From Megalonaias nervosa (Eukaryota > Mollusca > Bivalvia > Unionida > Unionidae): a stretch of DNA of 64,000 bases. Location: assembly GCA_016617855.1 (NCBI GenBank), contig JAECUM010028889.1, positions 1-64,000 of the forward strand. Reading direction: 5' to 3'. Made by a program: the position numbers and the translations under genes. Under the pieces are notes generated by a model that was not told the origin of the DNA, did not search any database, and saw only the letters and a list, made by a program, of their open reading frames with translations. The stretch's first letter is position 1; every line of letters starts with the position of its first letter. This document shows positions 35,301-42,877 of this stretch, in pieces.

Positions 35301-38300
35301 TGTGCTCAATAAACTTTGCACAAATGGAACAACTGAAGGACACAAATTTGTTAAACAACAAGCCACTTTAACAATCTTGTCAATAGTTGGAACACTCTCT
35401 CCATGTTTCAGTTTAATAAACTCAATGGGGACGATGCCCTCAAAAATTCTGAATTTTCGCAACACCAGACCAATAACACATTCCACCTGAATTTAAACTG
35501 ATGCAGTTTTTCTAGTTTTCTCAACTTCTAGTGGACGTAACTGTGCTTTTCCTCGTGTAAAGGTAGGGATAGCTAATTCAGCTTGATAAAAGCGCACAGC
35601 ATCTTCTATGTTGAAGCCTCTGTCAGCCATCACCGTGTCACCTGGTAATAGATTGTTGAGAACTCCTGATTTTTCTGTTATATACTTGAGAATATCTATA
35701 AATGCCAATTCAGGAATTCTCTGAAACTCATTTCTCTTCATTGATCCATAACTGTGAAACAAAGCTCTTTTGTATGAAGTAGTCATTTCACTTGGTTGCC
35801 TTGCTTTGATCATATGTATGATTGAGTAGGTCATTTTAAGGTAGTTTAGCTATATGCGTACACAATAATATTTATAACAGTATTCAATTGATCAATTCAC
35901 ATGAGTTCACCTGACACAACTGGGACCAGGGGCCCTGAGTGGCCGAGTGGTCTAAAGCGCTGTCCGTTATGGATCACTGCCATCTAACCTCTGTCTGCGT
36001 GGGTTCGAGTCTCGGATTCGGCGAATGTGGATATGTGAGAAAGCTTGCCAGTAGCTTCTCGTGGGTCGGTGGTTCTTTCCGGGGATTTCCCAGTTTCTTC
36101 CTCCACCATTAATACTGGCCACCATGTATAGCCTATCTTGTGCTGAAAAATGGCGTTAAGCCCTACAGCAACAACAACAACAACTGGGACCACTAGATCT
36201 TACACATGTAGGATTTGCATGCCTTTTAACTTTTCTTTTATTCCATGCGATAATTAATACAAAGTGGGTCAGCTTTTAATTCAGTATAACAATAGAACAG
36301 ATATGTCCGCGAGTCAGATATCAAAACATGGTCACAGAGAAATGCTTGCAGACAGAGCTGTTATAGTAGGATGACACATTTTATTCTAGACGGCACATTG
36401 CATTTATGATGACACTGAAACTGAACTAAAAGGTAGAACTCAAATTTTACTTGATAAAATACTTGTATAATTGGTATTTCTTTATTAAAGTACTGCCTCC
36501 ATTAGACATGACATTTTTACAGATCAAAATTTCATTCAATGCCGTTATTTATGGTGTAATAAGAATTTCATTTGGAAAGAAAATGTAACAAAAATGCAAC
36601 TTCTTTTTAAAAGTTGATAATTTCATAATGTTGATTAAAATTTCCAGGTCCTATCTATCTACCATTTTCAATGATAAAACAAGTGATATATCAGAGTTTC
36701 AGTTACCAATTTTGATCGTGATTGTTTGCAAGTTCAACAAATTGGGATCAATTAATTGGTATTTTCTGGTGAAAAAAATGGGATCCATGCCTGACCATGT
36801 TTTATAAGCGGGTTCATGAGTTATCATGGAGTGAGTTAACAAGGGAGTGGTGTATTTTGTTGAATCACAGTAATATAATTCCAGGTTTGAATTCACTATA
36901 ACTCCCAGTGAATGTCTCTGTCCATGAATGTTTTTTATGAACATTCTGTGTTCCCAAAGAAAACTCACTTAAATAATTTGAAGAAATAATTTCCAACCCA
37001 AATGAATTACTGGATAGAATAATAATACAATAACACAATTGATTCTGCTATATTTTATGGAAAATACTGCAGTACAGAATTTTTCATGGTACCCAGATCT
37101 ACTAAATTTAGATAACCTGCAAACAACTTCTGAAAAGCTGCTCAACAGAAATTGGCCAAATTCTGTGGAAAGCATCCAGGTGTAAGGAACTTTAAAAATT
37201 TGAACAACTGATGCCAATCCATGACTAAAAGTAAAGAAAACATTTACACATCCATATTTTAAAAACAAAACTGCTGAATAGATTTTGGCAAACTTTGAAA
37301 CAAATATGGACGAGGATTGAAACATGAAAGAAACATTAAAACAATTGTTTTCATATGCAGTCGATAGGATTGAAAGAAATTTCAACATAAAGCATCCTTC
37401 TGGCCAACTGCTGTTTCCTTTGGCTATTGGGCAGATGTTATTTAGCAGAGTAATCTCAGGCCCACTTTGACCTCTTGATGTGTGTATCACATACTGGCAG
37501 TATAGGTATGGCAAAGCATTTTGAGTAATTTGTGGTATTTCACCTGTTCTTAATATGATGTCTTGTCTTTCTCATAGATTATAGGAAAGTTGCTGAGGAA
37601 AAGAACAACATAGATCCAGTCAGCAAGGAGCCTTTTCTGCACCTGAACTTTATCATAAGACAGCTAATAGATGACTATTTTGAACCTATTCTATTTTACC
37701 TGCCTCAACGAGATGATGAACTGAATGCTTATGAGGTGCTGGGTTCTACATTTGAAAAGCTAAATCCTAAAGGTCTTTCTAGTGATAGGACTGTTTTGGA
37801 TAACTTCCTCACAGAGGAATTGTCAATATTTTTTCCAAACTCATGTGAGAAGAAAAAGGTCGAAAGGTTCAATATTCTAGGTGAAGATATGGTGCTTTAT
37901 TGCATCCCACATGATACAAGAGTGGTCGAGAAAGACTGTCTAGATATAGCCTCTCCATCAGATTTGATTGAAGAACCTGTCAAAAATATGCCTGGTACAC
38001 TATATCTTCTCCCCAAAAGGACCAGAATGTGGAAAGAAAAGCTGGTCTTCAATGAAAATGGGAAACGGTGTTTACAGCACATTAACTTAGTGCCATACCC
38101 ACTGGGCTTTCCAGCTGTTGGCAACATGGAAGCAATCAAGGTATCTGTAAGACAAGTCATTGCCTTCAAGTGCCAGTTTCCTGTTGAAGCATCAGAATGG
38201 ATTTCACGGGAACGAAGAGCAAACTGGCCAAAGGCAGAAGTCATTCAGCAAATTTACAGTCAGGGATGTCACATCATTCCAGTAGCAAGTTGGGAAGGAA

Positions 38301-39883
38301 ATCCTGGTGTGGCTGTTGATGCAACAAAGTGGGAATACTCATTTGCTGTGGCAGAAAAATCTTTGGTATACTGTCATATTTCAAAGCATCAGCGTAATTG
38401 CTTTCTTATCTTGCGGCTCCTAATTGAAAAGCAGCTTCAATTATCACATGTTTTTCCATATCAGTTGTTGAAGAACATTTTCTTGTTCGCCTGTGAGACA
38501 TTTGAAGACAAAATGTGGTCAAAGCAACCAGGGGTATGCATTCTTCATATGATATCTCGACTTGTCTCATGTCTTCAAGAAGGAGAAGCGCCAATGTACT
38601 TCATGCCAAGTAAAAATCTTCTTAGAGATGTACCAAGGGAGATAAATCTAGTACAAGCACAGCAGATGGAGGCCCTTCGATATCACCCAACAATTAACAT
38701 TTACTGGTTACTTGAAGATTACAATCTTACATCAACAGATATTGGATTAACTCTGGACGATGTGTTTGAAGATATGGAACGCTTTTTAGAGCATAAGAAT
38801 GTAAACCAATCCATGATGGAGATGGTTGTTCCATCCACAGTAGAGGCTGCAACAGACCTGATCTTGTCATCCAAATATAGCTCAGCCTTTAGGATTGTAC
38901 AGGAACTGTACAAGGAATTGGTTGAGACAAGTGACCAAAGAGAAGAAAACTCTTCCATTGCACATTTTGTGAAATACTACTTTTCAGACTTGTATATTGG
39001 TTACCGTTGGTGTTTCGCGTTTTATATTGACCTAAAAACTGGGACAAACTTGGTCCAGGACATCTGCCTTGAATATTCTTGTGAACCAATGACTGTTTTA
39101 TTTGGTCCAGAAATGGTTGACTATATAGATAATAGACCTGTCCCCACTTGCTTCACACAAATAGATCTCAGGTTTGTGAAAGAAGTTGTTGCTTTGATTA
39201 GAAATATCCAGAATTACAAAGCGATAGCTGTAGGGCTTCGTTACTACCTTGAGACACTGGAGGATACCTACATAAAAGGGAAGTCTTTCACTAAAAGCCA
39301 TAGTGATAGAATAATTTTATTCTACCTCGTAAATTTGTACATCGAACTTTTTAATGCATATGTACATTGCAAATCTGTCTCTGAGTTTGCTGACCTGTTG
39401 GAGAGGTTTGAGAAGGCAGTTTGCTTGCTGGATGAATACGATGCATGTGCAGTGCTGGTAACAATCAGTACCATGGTTGGAAATGAAGATGTAATCAATA
39501 GAGCCCAACTAAGGCTCACAGAAAAGTTTAAGAGTAGGAGCTATCACACCTTTTGTACATGTGGGGAATGCAAAATTTCCCTCCCAGTAGATGAATCTGA
39601 ATTTAGTGAAGATTCATACAGTGAACTTTTATCCCCTGAGAGCACTGTGGCAAAGAGAAAAGATACCACACCATCTTCCAACAGAAGACGTACATCAGGG
39701 TCAAAGTCTTATGATAGTTATGGCACTGGATCATCAGCATATGCTATGGTATCACTGGTGGCTTCACTTTTGAGTGGAAGAGGGAGACCATCTGATACAC
39801 CTAGTGAATCTGATAGGGGACCACCATCGGCGCTCTTGATGTCCTTTGGCAGTCCTTATGATTACTATGATGAAGATGAATAA
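7395..39883 (+). CDS. OTU-Mab-21 fusion protein, six coding exons (spliced gene model)
   Basis: The model is join(7395-8343, 10007-10230, 14543-14646, 20893-21287, 29230-29310, 37578-39883), 4059 nt, 1352 residues. Every junction is GT-AG and phase-compatible (1, 0, 2, 1, 1). Domains: acidic, Ser-rich N-terminus; CxxC pairs at 281/284 and 315/318; OTU domain about 340-548 with D352-G-N-C355 and H542; charged insert about 454-530; linker; Mab-21 domain about 600-937; helical-looking extension to about 1180; low-complexity acidic tail. OTU proteins cleave ubiquitin chains. Mab-21 proteins are relatives of cGAS, and here the NTase acids look mostly lost (D688 kept; V690 and S774 at the other positions). 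An immune or ubiquitin-signalling role is inferred. The alternative is two neighbouring genes, but in-phase junctions and the absence of a stop between the domains argue against that. Confidence 0.82.
8344..10006. other. Intron 1, no gene recognised
   Basis: It begins gtatgt and ends acttctttag. It contains AT-rich sequence with no reading frame that matches a known family. An internal frame at 8638-8823 is short and has no supporting features. Confidence 0.7.
10007..10230 (+). CDS. Exon 2: OTU active-site Asp and Cys
   Basis: The acceptor ttacttctttag at 10006 joins g|ac to make Asp317, producing CPDC at 315-318 with exon 1. Codons 318-391 include [16 protein letters not shown], the OTU signature with D352 and the nucleophile C355, then [17 protein letters not shown], the usual helix after it. 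The donor is gag|gtatta, phase 0. A competing acceptor (ttttcccag at 9957) would put the OTU motif out of frame, so it was not used. Confidence 0.88.
11437..11484. repeat. 24-bp duplication
   Basis: Two identical copies of atgaataaacagaaccttcg plus agag lie in tandem. Confidence 0.85.
11641..11748. repeat. 36-bp minisatellite, three copies
   Basis: Units start at 11641, 11677 and 11713 and begin aattccatgataat. They differ at one or two positions around the G-run. As 36 is divisible by three, both strands stay open through the array, which explains chance frames here. Confidence 0.92.
12224..12364. repeat. 44-bp minisatellite, three copies plus a partial
   Basis: Units begin gtggccata at 12224, 12268, 12312 and 12356 and contain gtttgttgattggttt. 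The array directly abuts and overlaps the downstream end of a minus-strand LINE reverse-transcriptase fragment, so it may have expanded from LINE sequence. Confidence 0.9.
12345..12793 (-). pseudogene. Non-LTR retrotransposon reverse-transcriptase fragment
   Basis: Read on the minus strand, segments such as [49 protein letters not shown] and [16 protein letters not shown] occur in the order expected for the palm of a CR1/Jockey/L2-like LINE RT. The Asp of the motif-A-like segment is kept. A stop follows LLSALDS and frameshifts follow, and the YxDD motif is not reached. It is a short 5'- and 3'-truncated relic inside intron 2. The exact clade cannot be fixed without alignment. Confidence 0.8.
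13600..13820. repeat. Diverged direct repeat around a TA-rich palindrome
   Basis: The motif aagaatccttttttg(g/a)cag with following atgaagatttgtattta occurs twice (near 13600 and 13729). Between the copies lies a TA-rich, largely self-complementary stretch (about 13660-13715), a known kind of fragile or slippage-prone sequence. Confidence 0.7.
13701..14210 (-). pseudogene. BED-type zinc-finger fragment, probably from an hAT/ZBED transposon
   Basis: The 169-residue minus-strand frame contains [12 protein letters not shown], then [20 protein letters not shown], which has the aromatic start and C-x2-C of a BED finger and the usual TTNL. The following His pair expected in BED fingers appears lost (LLTRLQSTI). 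BED fingers are typical of hAT transposases and derived ZBED genes. No transposase core follows and the frame sits in the intron of a plus-strand gene, so I read it as a transposon relic. A small host ZBED exon is less likely. Confidence 0.6.
14490..14542 (+). repeat. (TTTA)n tract forming the polypyrimidine side of the exon 3 acceptor
   Basis: A run of ttta repeats and T-runs ends exactly at the ttattttag acceptor of exon 3. The microsatellite therefore supplies the splice acceptor's pyrimidine-rich tract. Length variation here could affect splicing of the OTU domain. Confidence 0.75.
14543..14646 (+). CDS. Exon 3: middle of the OTU domain
   Basis: Phase 0 in, phase 2 out. It encodes [20 protein letters not shown] and then [14 protein letters not shown] (residues 392-425). 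The W-x2-YL and WGDHI elements are conserved OTU features between the active-site helix and the later strands. The donor is atgag|gtgatt. Its length (104 nt) fits the phases of exons 2 and 4. Confidence 0.88.
14885..15245. repeat. Degenerate dispersed repeat with ggtca phrases
   Basis: Phrases such as ggtcaagatcatt, caggtcaaaagatcagagtca and agatcaaaggtcatgg recur at roughly 100-bp spacing, each followed by an AT-rich segment with caccaa or catcaaa. Weaker relatives appear near 29590, 33420 and 51510. I could not assign a family. Confidence 0.45.
16173..16864. repeat. 64-bp minisatellite, 11 copies
   Basis: Units begin ttgccattttatgtgccaat and end near gcttagtcc. Starts are spaced exactly 64 bp from 16173 to 16813. 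Copies differ by a few substitutions. There are no unique spacers, so this is not a CRISPR array. Confidence 0.95.
16903..17265. repeat. 33-bp minisatellite, 11 copies
   Basis: The unit atcttgaagattgggaaacc plus tcatttcattcac repeats 11 times. The 33-bp period keeps both strands open: the plus strand reads [11 protein letters not shown] repeats and the minus strand an [15 protein letters not shown] repeat. It lies 38 bp after the 64-bp array. I treat both frames as by-products of the period. Confidence 0.95.
17340..18070 (+). pseudogene. DIRS copy A: RNase H and connecting region
   Basis: Fragments in shifting frames read like a DIRS RNase [10 protein letters not shown] near 17395, then a SDNST-like segment near 17480 and [11 protein letters not shown] near 17588. 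After it come [20 protein letters not shown] and HLIVIAPL, the conserved block that precedes the tyrosine recombinase in DIRS elements. Stops and frameshifts interrupt it throughout. Confidence 0.7.
18080..19260 (+). pseudogene. DIRS copy A: tyrosine-recombinase remnants
   Basis: After the RNase H block, short segments on shifting frames resemble the recombinase N-terminus and body (for example the region around 18660-18720 with FYGYLM, and 19090-19250). The region is split by the MITE at 18230-18642. Catalytic Arg and Tyr residues cannot be assigned safely. Confidence 0.5.
18230..18642. mobile_element. hAT-like MITE, 413 bp, nested in DIRS copy A
   Basis: It begins CAGGGTTCATA and ends TATGAACCCTG, perfect 11-bp terminal inverted repeats of the hAT type. 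Internally, gtctttgaaa and gtttgggaaaa phrases recur. Flanks (tcaaatag and aatatgta) share only aata, so the target duplication is decayed or absent. Its position interrupts the recombinase region of the host element, so it inserted later. Confidence 0.8.
19660..19930. repeat. DIRS copy A terminal region with inverted arms
   Basis: The arms gttatgattaggtaa (about 19673-19687) and ttacctaatcataat (about 19745-19759) are inverse complements. The flanking text (tcctaaggt, cagtagtag, tttggtaccaatcctag) recurs at the ends of copy C near 32810-33000. Confidence 0.7.
20147..20362. repeat. 27-bp minisatellite, eight copies
   Basis: The unit ttaataacacttagaaatag plus atactgg repeats eight times with only one visible substitution (actttgaaa in the fifth). 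High identity suggests recent expansion. It lies about 530 bp upstream of exon 4. Confidence 0.95.
20893..21287 (+). CDS. Exon 4: end of the OTU domain with charged insert and catalytic His
   Basis: The acceptor gttcttttacag at 20892 completes Ser426. It encodes [15 protein letters not shown], a typical OTU helix-strand, then a Lys/Glu-rich insert (residues about 454-530, runs such as [17 protein letters not shown]), then [18 protein letters not shown] with the presumed catalytic H542. The donor is caacaga|gtgagt, phase 1. The insert between the core and the His strand is not needed for the fold and may be a flexible or regulatory loop. Confidence 0.88.
23144..23290. repeat. Left inverted terminal repeat of DIRS copy B
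   Basis: Imperfect inverse complement of 28226-28363. The matching stretches include aggaatatta with taatattcct-like text and the phrase cttgcccattacct. Confidence 0.75.
24571..25293. repeat. 86-bp minisatellite, about eight copies
   Basis: Units begin cagaactggctcagcatgtc and contain ttggcacctttcagactcga. Starts at 24691 and 24777 are 86 bp apart; one unit near 24870 is shortened. It lies inside DIRS copy B, between the gag-side and RT-side fragments. Long open frames over it come from the repeat. Confidence 0.93.
25640..26460 (+). pseudogene. DIRS copy B: RT-side fragments
   Basis: Fragments such as [25 protein letters not shown] and [13 protein letters not shown] lie in the order expected in the RT of DIRS elements (a leader, a FYS-x-LF-like segment, and the region before the palm). 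Frames shift repeatedly and no catalytic Asp pair is visible. Confidence 0.55.
26465..26840 (+). pseudogene. DIRS copy B: RNase H
   Basis: The 119-residue frame reads [20 protein letters not shown], then [36 protein letters not shown] and [20 protein letters not shown]. This order is typical of DIRS RNase H and its downstream linker. The acidic residue expected in the RSDNS-like motif is Asn here, so the enzyme would be dead even where the frame is open. Confidence 0.8.
26965..27282 (+). mobile_element. tRNA-derived SINE, family 2, copy 1
   Basis: The head has A box tggcctagtggttagagca and B box gggttcgaaccctgg; the body runs from gtcataccaaagactt through gacatcactataaactgc to gttaaagctacattaaaaat and a CA repeat. 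The same body occurs at 33905. The element sits in the RNase H/recombinase interval of DIRS copy B. Confidence 0.88.
27420..27880 (+). pseudogene. DIRS copy B: tyrosine-recombinase N-terminal fragment
   Basis: Segments [28 protein letters not shown] and a following [12 protein letters not shown] stretch, in shifting frames, match the core-binding start of DIRS recombinases. The catalytic half is absent; 3' noncoding sequence follows. Confidence 0.6.
28126..28411. repeat. Inverted arms at the right end of DIRS copy B
   Basis: Arms 28126-28171 (with gagaatacttacccaaccac) and 28366-28411 (with gtgattgggtaagtattctc) are near-perfect inverse complements of about 45 bp around a 195-bp spacer. This could fold as a large hairpin or reflect the inverted-repeat plus complementary-region layout of DIRS ends. 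Confidence 0.85.
29230..29310 (+). CDS. Exon 5: charged linker between OTU and Mab-21 domains
   Basis: An 81-nt exon, phase 1 in and 1 out. The acceptor is cttttcttcag at 29229 and the donor is gaaatag|gtgagt. With the preceding base it reads [20 protein letters not shown] and then CQIDEEI (residues 558-584), probably a helical linker. Its length and phase are what exons 4 and 6 require. It is the least certain exon because it is short and has no domain signature. Confidence 0.72.
30700..33185 (+). mobile_element. DIRS-like retrotransposon relic, copy C
   Basis: The clearest block is RNase H (31104-31330). The recombinase-side frame 31603-31980 and a decayed region to about 32500 follow. The right end has inverted arms at 32851-32889 (ttcttcagtaatacttatg) and 33120-33155 (cagataagtattactgaaga). 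The 5' limit is uncertain. End sequences match copy A in several phrases. Confidence 0.7.
31090..31980 (+). pseudogene. DIRS copy C: RNase H and recombinase-side fragment
   Basis: RNase H is recognised from [20 protein letters not shown] and [16 protein letters not shown], where the SDN acid is kept. After several shifts the 31603-31980 frame includes [16 protein letters not shown] and [14 protein letters not shown], which resemble the recombinase start (a YxxKWxxF-like and a TxxxYxSAISD-like motif). No intact catalytic domain remains. Confidence 0.68.
33905..34213 (+). mobile_element. tRNA-derived SINE, family 2, copy 2
   Basis: A box tggcctaagtggttagagca, a B-box-like gcgagttcgtacccc, then the same body as 26965-27282 ending gttaaagctacattaaaaat and a short CA run. 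No target-site duplication is obvious. Confidence 0.86.
34560..35140 (+). pseudogene. DIRS-like RT fragment, copy D
   Basis: Palm fragments include [14 protein letters not shown] (motif A, Asp kept) in one frame, a [23 protein letters not shown] stretch, [14 protein letters not shown] where an LDDWL motif is expected, and [17 protein letters not shown]. The YxDD-equivalent has lost its first Asp. The segment ends just before the PIF-like relic, which may have inserted into or beside it. Confidence 0.78.
35313..35834 (-). pseudogene. PIF/Harbinger-like (DDE_Tnp_4) transposase fragment
   Basis: The minus-strand frame 35834-35493 contains [19 protein letters not shown] and [20 protein letters not shown]. 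After a stop, 35486-35313 continues with [17 protein letters not shown] and [11 protein letters not shown]. The order ADRGF, RGKAQ, VExxIG, FRI and CCxLTN is the usual C-terminal half of DDE_Tnp_4 transposases. The Asp of ADRGF and the Glu of VECVIG, probable catalytic acids, are kept. The N-terminal half and inverted repeats were not found. Confidence 0.82.
35929..36180 (+). mobile_element. tRNA-derived SINE, family 1, copy 2, with perfect target duplication
   Basis: A box tggccgagtggtctaaagcg and B box gggttcgagtctcgg, then the family body and a (CAA)n tail. The 12-bp flank caactgggacca occurs at 35917-35928 and again at 36181-36192, a perfect target-site duplication. This is the best-preserved and probably youngest insertion in the window. 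Confidence 0.93.
36865..37095. repeat. Dispersed repeat, copy 1
   Basis: About 200 bp shared with 54877-55115, including taattccaggt, cccagtgaatg, cccaaatgaattact and caattgattctgctatat. Long minus-strand frames here (36699-37514) have no recognisable domain and are not called. Confidence 0.75.
37578..39883 (+). CDS. Exon 6: Mab-21 domain and C-terminal extension
   Basis: The acceptor ctttctcatag joins g|at (Asp585). The NTase-like half spans about 600-775. The GS...DxD region is degenerate: FPNSCEKK near 670-677 and GEDMVLYC (D688 kept, V690 where an acid is expected). The third acid position is S774 in [11 protein letters not shown]. The Mab-21 C-terminal half is clear: [70 protein letters not shown] and YFMPSKNLL (to about 937). 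Then about 415 residues of mostly helical-looking sequence, a CTCGEC motif (about 1247-1252), a Ser-rich tail and YDYYDEDE, ending in TAA. It is the longest frame in the window (2148 nt from a GTG). Confidence 0.92.
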
Positions 39884-40662
39884 AGGTGAGATATATCTAA
39901 CCATGTGTATATGTACATTTCTGCAAGGGCATTTGTGATTTTCATTTATCTAGCTTCACTAGCATCAGTTTATGTAGCTCTCAAGAGAAGGGTTGACAAA
40001 AAAAATCAAACTTTATGGAATTCTTGGATAGGCCTGAATTTATAAAAACATTTTGAAAACTCAAAACTTTATAGAGTTTTCAGTGATTGCACAACAAGTA
40101 GCATAAAGTTAAAAGCACTATGTATTCAAACAGATGTGGATAAAAAAGAAAAACCAGAAGGAAATCACCAGTGGATGGGAAACTATCTTTTTTAAAAATT
40201 TATTGTCAAGTTAAGCAAATGGTAGCTTCTTTGGTAAACGCAGAATGCATCTTTTCACTTTATCACCTTTTGTGATATTTATTGTTCTCCATGGATACCA
40301 CAGCATTGTTATGCTTCACTCCTCTCTCAGACTGGCTTTAGATAAATACATTTTCTTAATGCAACATAACTTGTAAATTCCATATGATGCCAACAATTTT
40401 CACATGACTACATTAGTGTTATTATTGGTACATTGGCATTATTATTGGTAACTTATTCCTGATATCGTTAAATTTGGATTATTAATATCCATAATATATA
40501 CCAGTAGTGTATATATGTAAAACTGTTTTAGACATTGTGGTGATTTATTCATTGTTTCTTGTTATTAAATACATTTAATAATTGTAGTGTTCGTAATCTA
40601 TATTATAAAGGGTTTAGGAACAACATCTGCAGATTAAAATTCTATCTCATTCCACAACTGAT

Positions 40663-40673
40663 AATAAAATAAA
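40663..40673 (+). terminator. Candidate polyadenylation signal
   Basis: Two overlapping AATAAA hexamers (aataaaataaa) lie 780 bp after the stop codon. Other A-rich signals exist, so the true site is not settled. Confidence 0.35.
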
Positions 40674-41596
40674 TTTTACCTCAAAGTCTTTTTATATTTT
40701 GACAAAGTAACAGAATATATTTCAAAAATTATAGAAAAGTAAACTTAAAGATTATTAGAACAAAGTTATATTTTGGTATCAATTAAAAATTTATCATTTT
40801 TCTGTACACTTCAGCATGTTCAATATGAAATATTGAAATAGATTTGTGAAAAAATTTTCATATTTGTTTTGTTTCTGTATTTTCACACGTAAATATGTGA
40901 GATTTCCCTTCATGCCATGCATAATTGTGTGTGTCTGCAGAAGTTATACATGCAGAAGAAAAATTAGCACTTGTGTGGAATTTCTCTTTCTCTCATGAAT
41001 ATATATGATGGATTATATTGATTCTGCCTATGATATAAACCAAAGGTTGGTCCCAGGAATGTAATGGTGTAAATCAAGTTTGGAAAGATGTCTTTGTTCT
41101 AAATGTCCATTTAACCTTTCATTTATGATCATTCAGCATCAGCACCAAGGTTAGTGAAGTTGCACAATGTTTTAGGTTTTTAGATTGCTTAGATTGGGAA
41201 GTTTCCTATCTGAAAGTATGAGTAAAGTAAGATGTACACCACGAAACTTCACAGCCTTATTTATCAGCATGTTTTGTCTGATCCGTATTATGAAGAGGTC
41301 ATGATTAATGTTTGTTTCTTAGCAACTGTACAAGCTGGCAAGTCAGTTGTGCAATTAATTGATATATGAAACTTTTATCTTTGTGTGTGTGTATATGCAT
41401 ATGACCTGATTAGATTATAGCAGTATATCAGTTTTTTGTTTACTTTTGGAATTTTTGGGACTTAGACTTTTGGGTCTGTTTAATATGTAAGTCTTAATAA
41501 CACAAATTAAGTTCCTTCTATTTTCATATTTCCAACAGTTCACAAAATTTTTGTTGTTTCCATTGAACATATGAGAACGAAATAAATCCTTTGATT

Positions 41597-41648
41597 GGAA
41601 AAGACATTGAAACCATGGCATCATGGAAAAGACATTGAAACCATGGCA
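41597..41648. repeat. 28-bp duplication
   Basis: The unit ggaaaagacattgaaaccat plus ggcatcat is repeated at 41597 and 41625, identical until the last few bases. Confidence 0.85.
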
Positions 41649-42877
41649 GTATTTGTTGACGCAGCTTTTTAGTAGTTGTGTTTCAGTGTGTCATTGGTTT
41701 TCTTGTCCCATGAGACACCACATGTTATAACACCACATGTTATAGACCACTTAATACATGCTAAGTATCCAGAGAAACACACATTTTTTCTATTTTATTT
41801 TTCAGCTGTGACAGTTTTGATAGACAGCTTTAGGATTGTTGAGGTTTCTATATCCATTGCACCAGAAATCTGAAAGAAATCCCTGAAGAATATTTTTACA
41901 TGTTTGTTCACTACTGCACTCAAGTGTTCGCCATTGAAAAGAGTACATCATGCATCCGAGCTGGAGAAGTATACAGTTTAGACAAGATGTTTTACATAAC
42001 TGTGATACATTCAGAATAGCAGACTGTTCATTTGTCCAAAATTCGGTTTTATTTATTCCGGACTAGGGTATGTCACAAGTACGTGTTTGTCCATCTAAGT
42101 ATAATCTAAGACTCTTTAACGTGGAATTAAAATTTTTGACTGTGATTTAGAAAAATTTAAGGCTGTTTCCCTTTCTACCCTTGTGACTTGTTCAAAACTA
42201 TCCTGGTATTAAACTAAAGAATTTGATAGACAGCTATTAGAACAAAGACCATCATATAGTGGGCAGATAAATTTAGCAGTTTATGGATGGAATCTTGTAT
42301 ACTCTTTAGTAAATTAGTAAACAAAAGGTGTAAACTTGGTTTGCAAGTTCAAGATGAGTGCAACCTAATATGGGTATGTCTCTGCTGCTGGGAGAGACAA
42401 GGGAGATAATGTGTGATACTGACTTACTGTCTGCTTTGAAAATGAACTGTAATAATAAATTGCTTCCTTGGTAAAAGTCATTTCAACAAACTTGGGCTTT
42501 TCATTACAGAATAATTATTGATATTACTTAGAAACTTTTCTTACTATTTACATCTGCAAGCACACTATATTACTGTGGCATTGAAAGTGAAGATCTATTT
42601 AAACTTGAAAGACAGTCAGTAGACTGAACAAAATTGTTTTTCCTTTATGTGGAGATTTAGAAGATTTTTTTATCCTTTTTAGATAAGTCACCTTTGTAAG
42701 TCAATTGGATTCCTTACCTTGCTCATTTGAACTGGAAAACCTGAATGTGAAAAGCACCCAAAAATTAAGACTGTATTGGACAGTTGGCCAGAATAGTAAG
42801 TAGCTATGTCTACGGTCTTCAGCCGTCCTGTGAGACAAACATCCCAGATTTTAAGTGCTTCATTTACTCATCAAACT

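Larger units (their letters stand above)
29311..37577. other. Intron 5, with DIRS copies C and D, a PIF-like relic and two SINEs
   Basis: An 8.3-kb intron from gtgagt to ctttctcatag. 29311-30690 shows no gene. DIRS-like copy C is at 30700-33185, SINE family 2 at 33905-34213, a DIRS RT fragment at 34560-35140, a PIF/Harbinger-like transposase relic at 35313-35834 and SINE family 1 at 35929-36180. 36193-37577 holds a dispersed repeat (36865-37095). Confidence 0.75.
39884..42877. other. 3' flank of the OTU/Mab-21 gene
   Basis: AT-rich with no recognised gene. It probably contains the 3' UTR. Candidate polyadenylation signals occur at 40663-40673 and further on. A 28-bp duplication is at 41597-41648. 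Confidence 0.5.

Noticed and set aside
36699..37514. Two minus-strand frames of 89 and 181 residues
   Set aside because: No recognisable domain; they overlap a dispersed repeat and are not spliced to anything.
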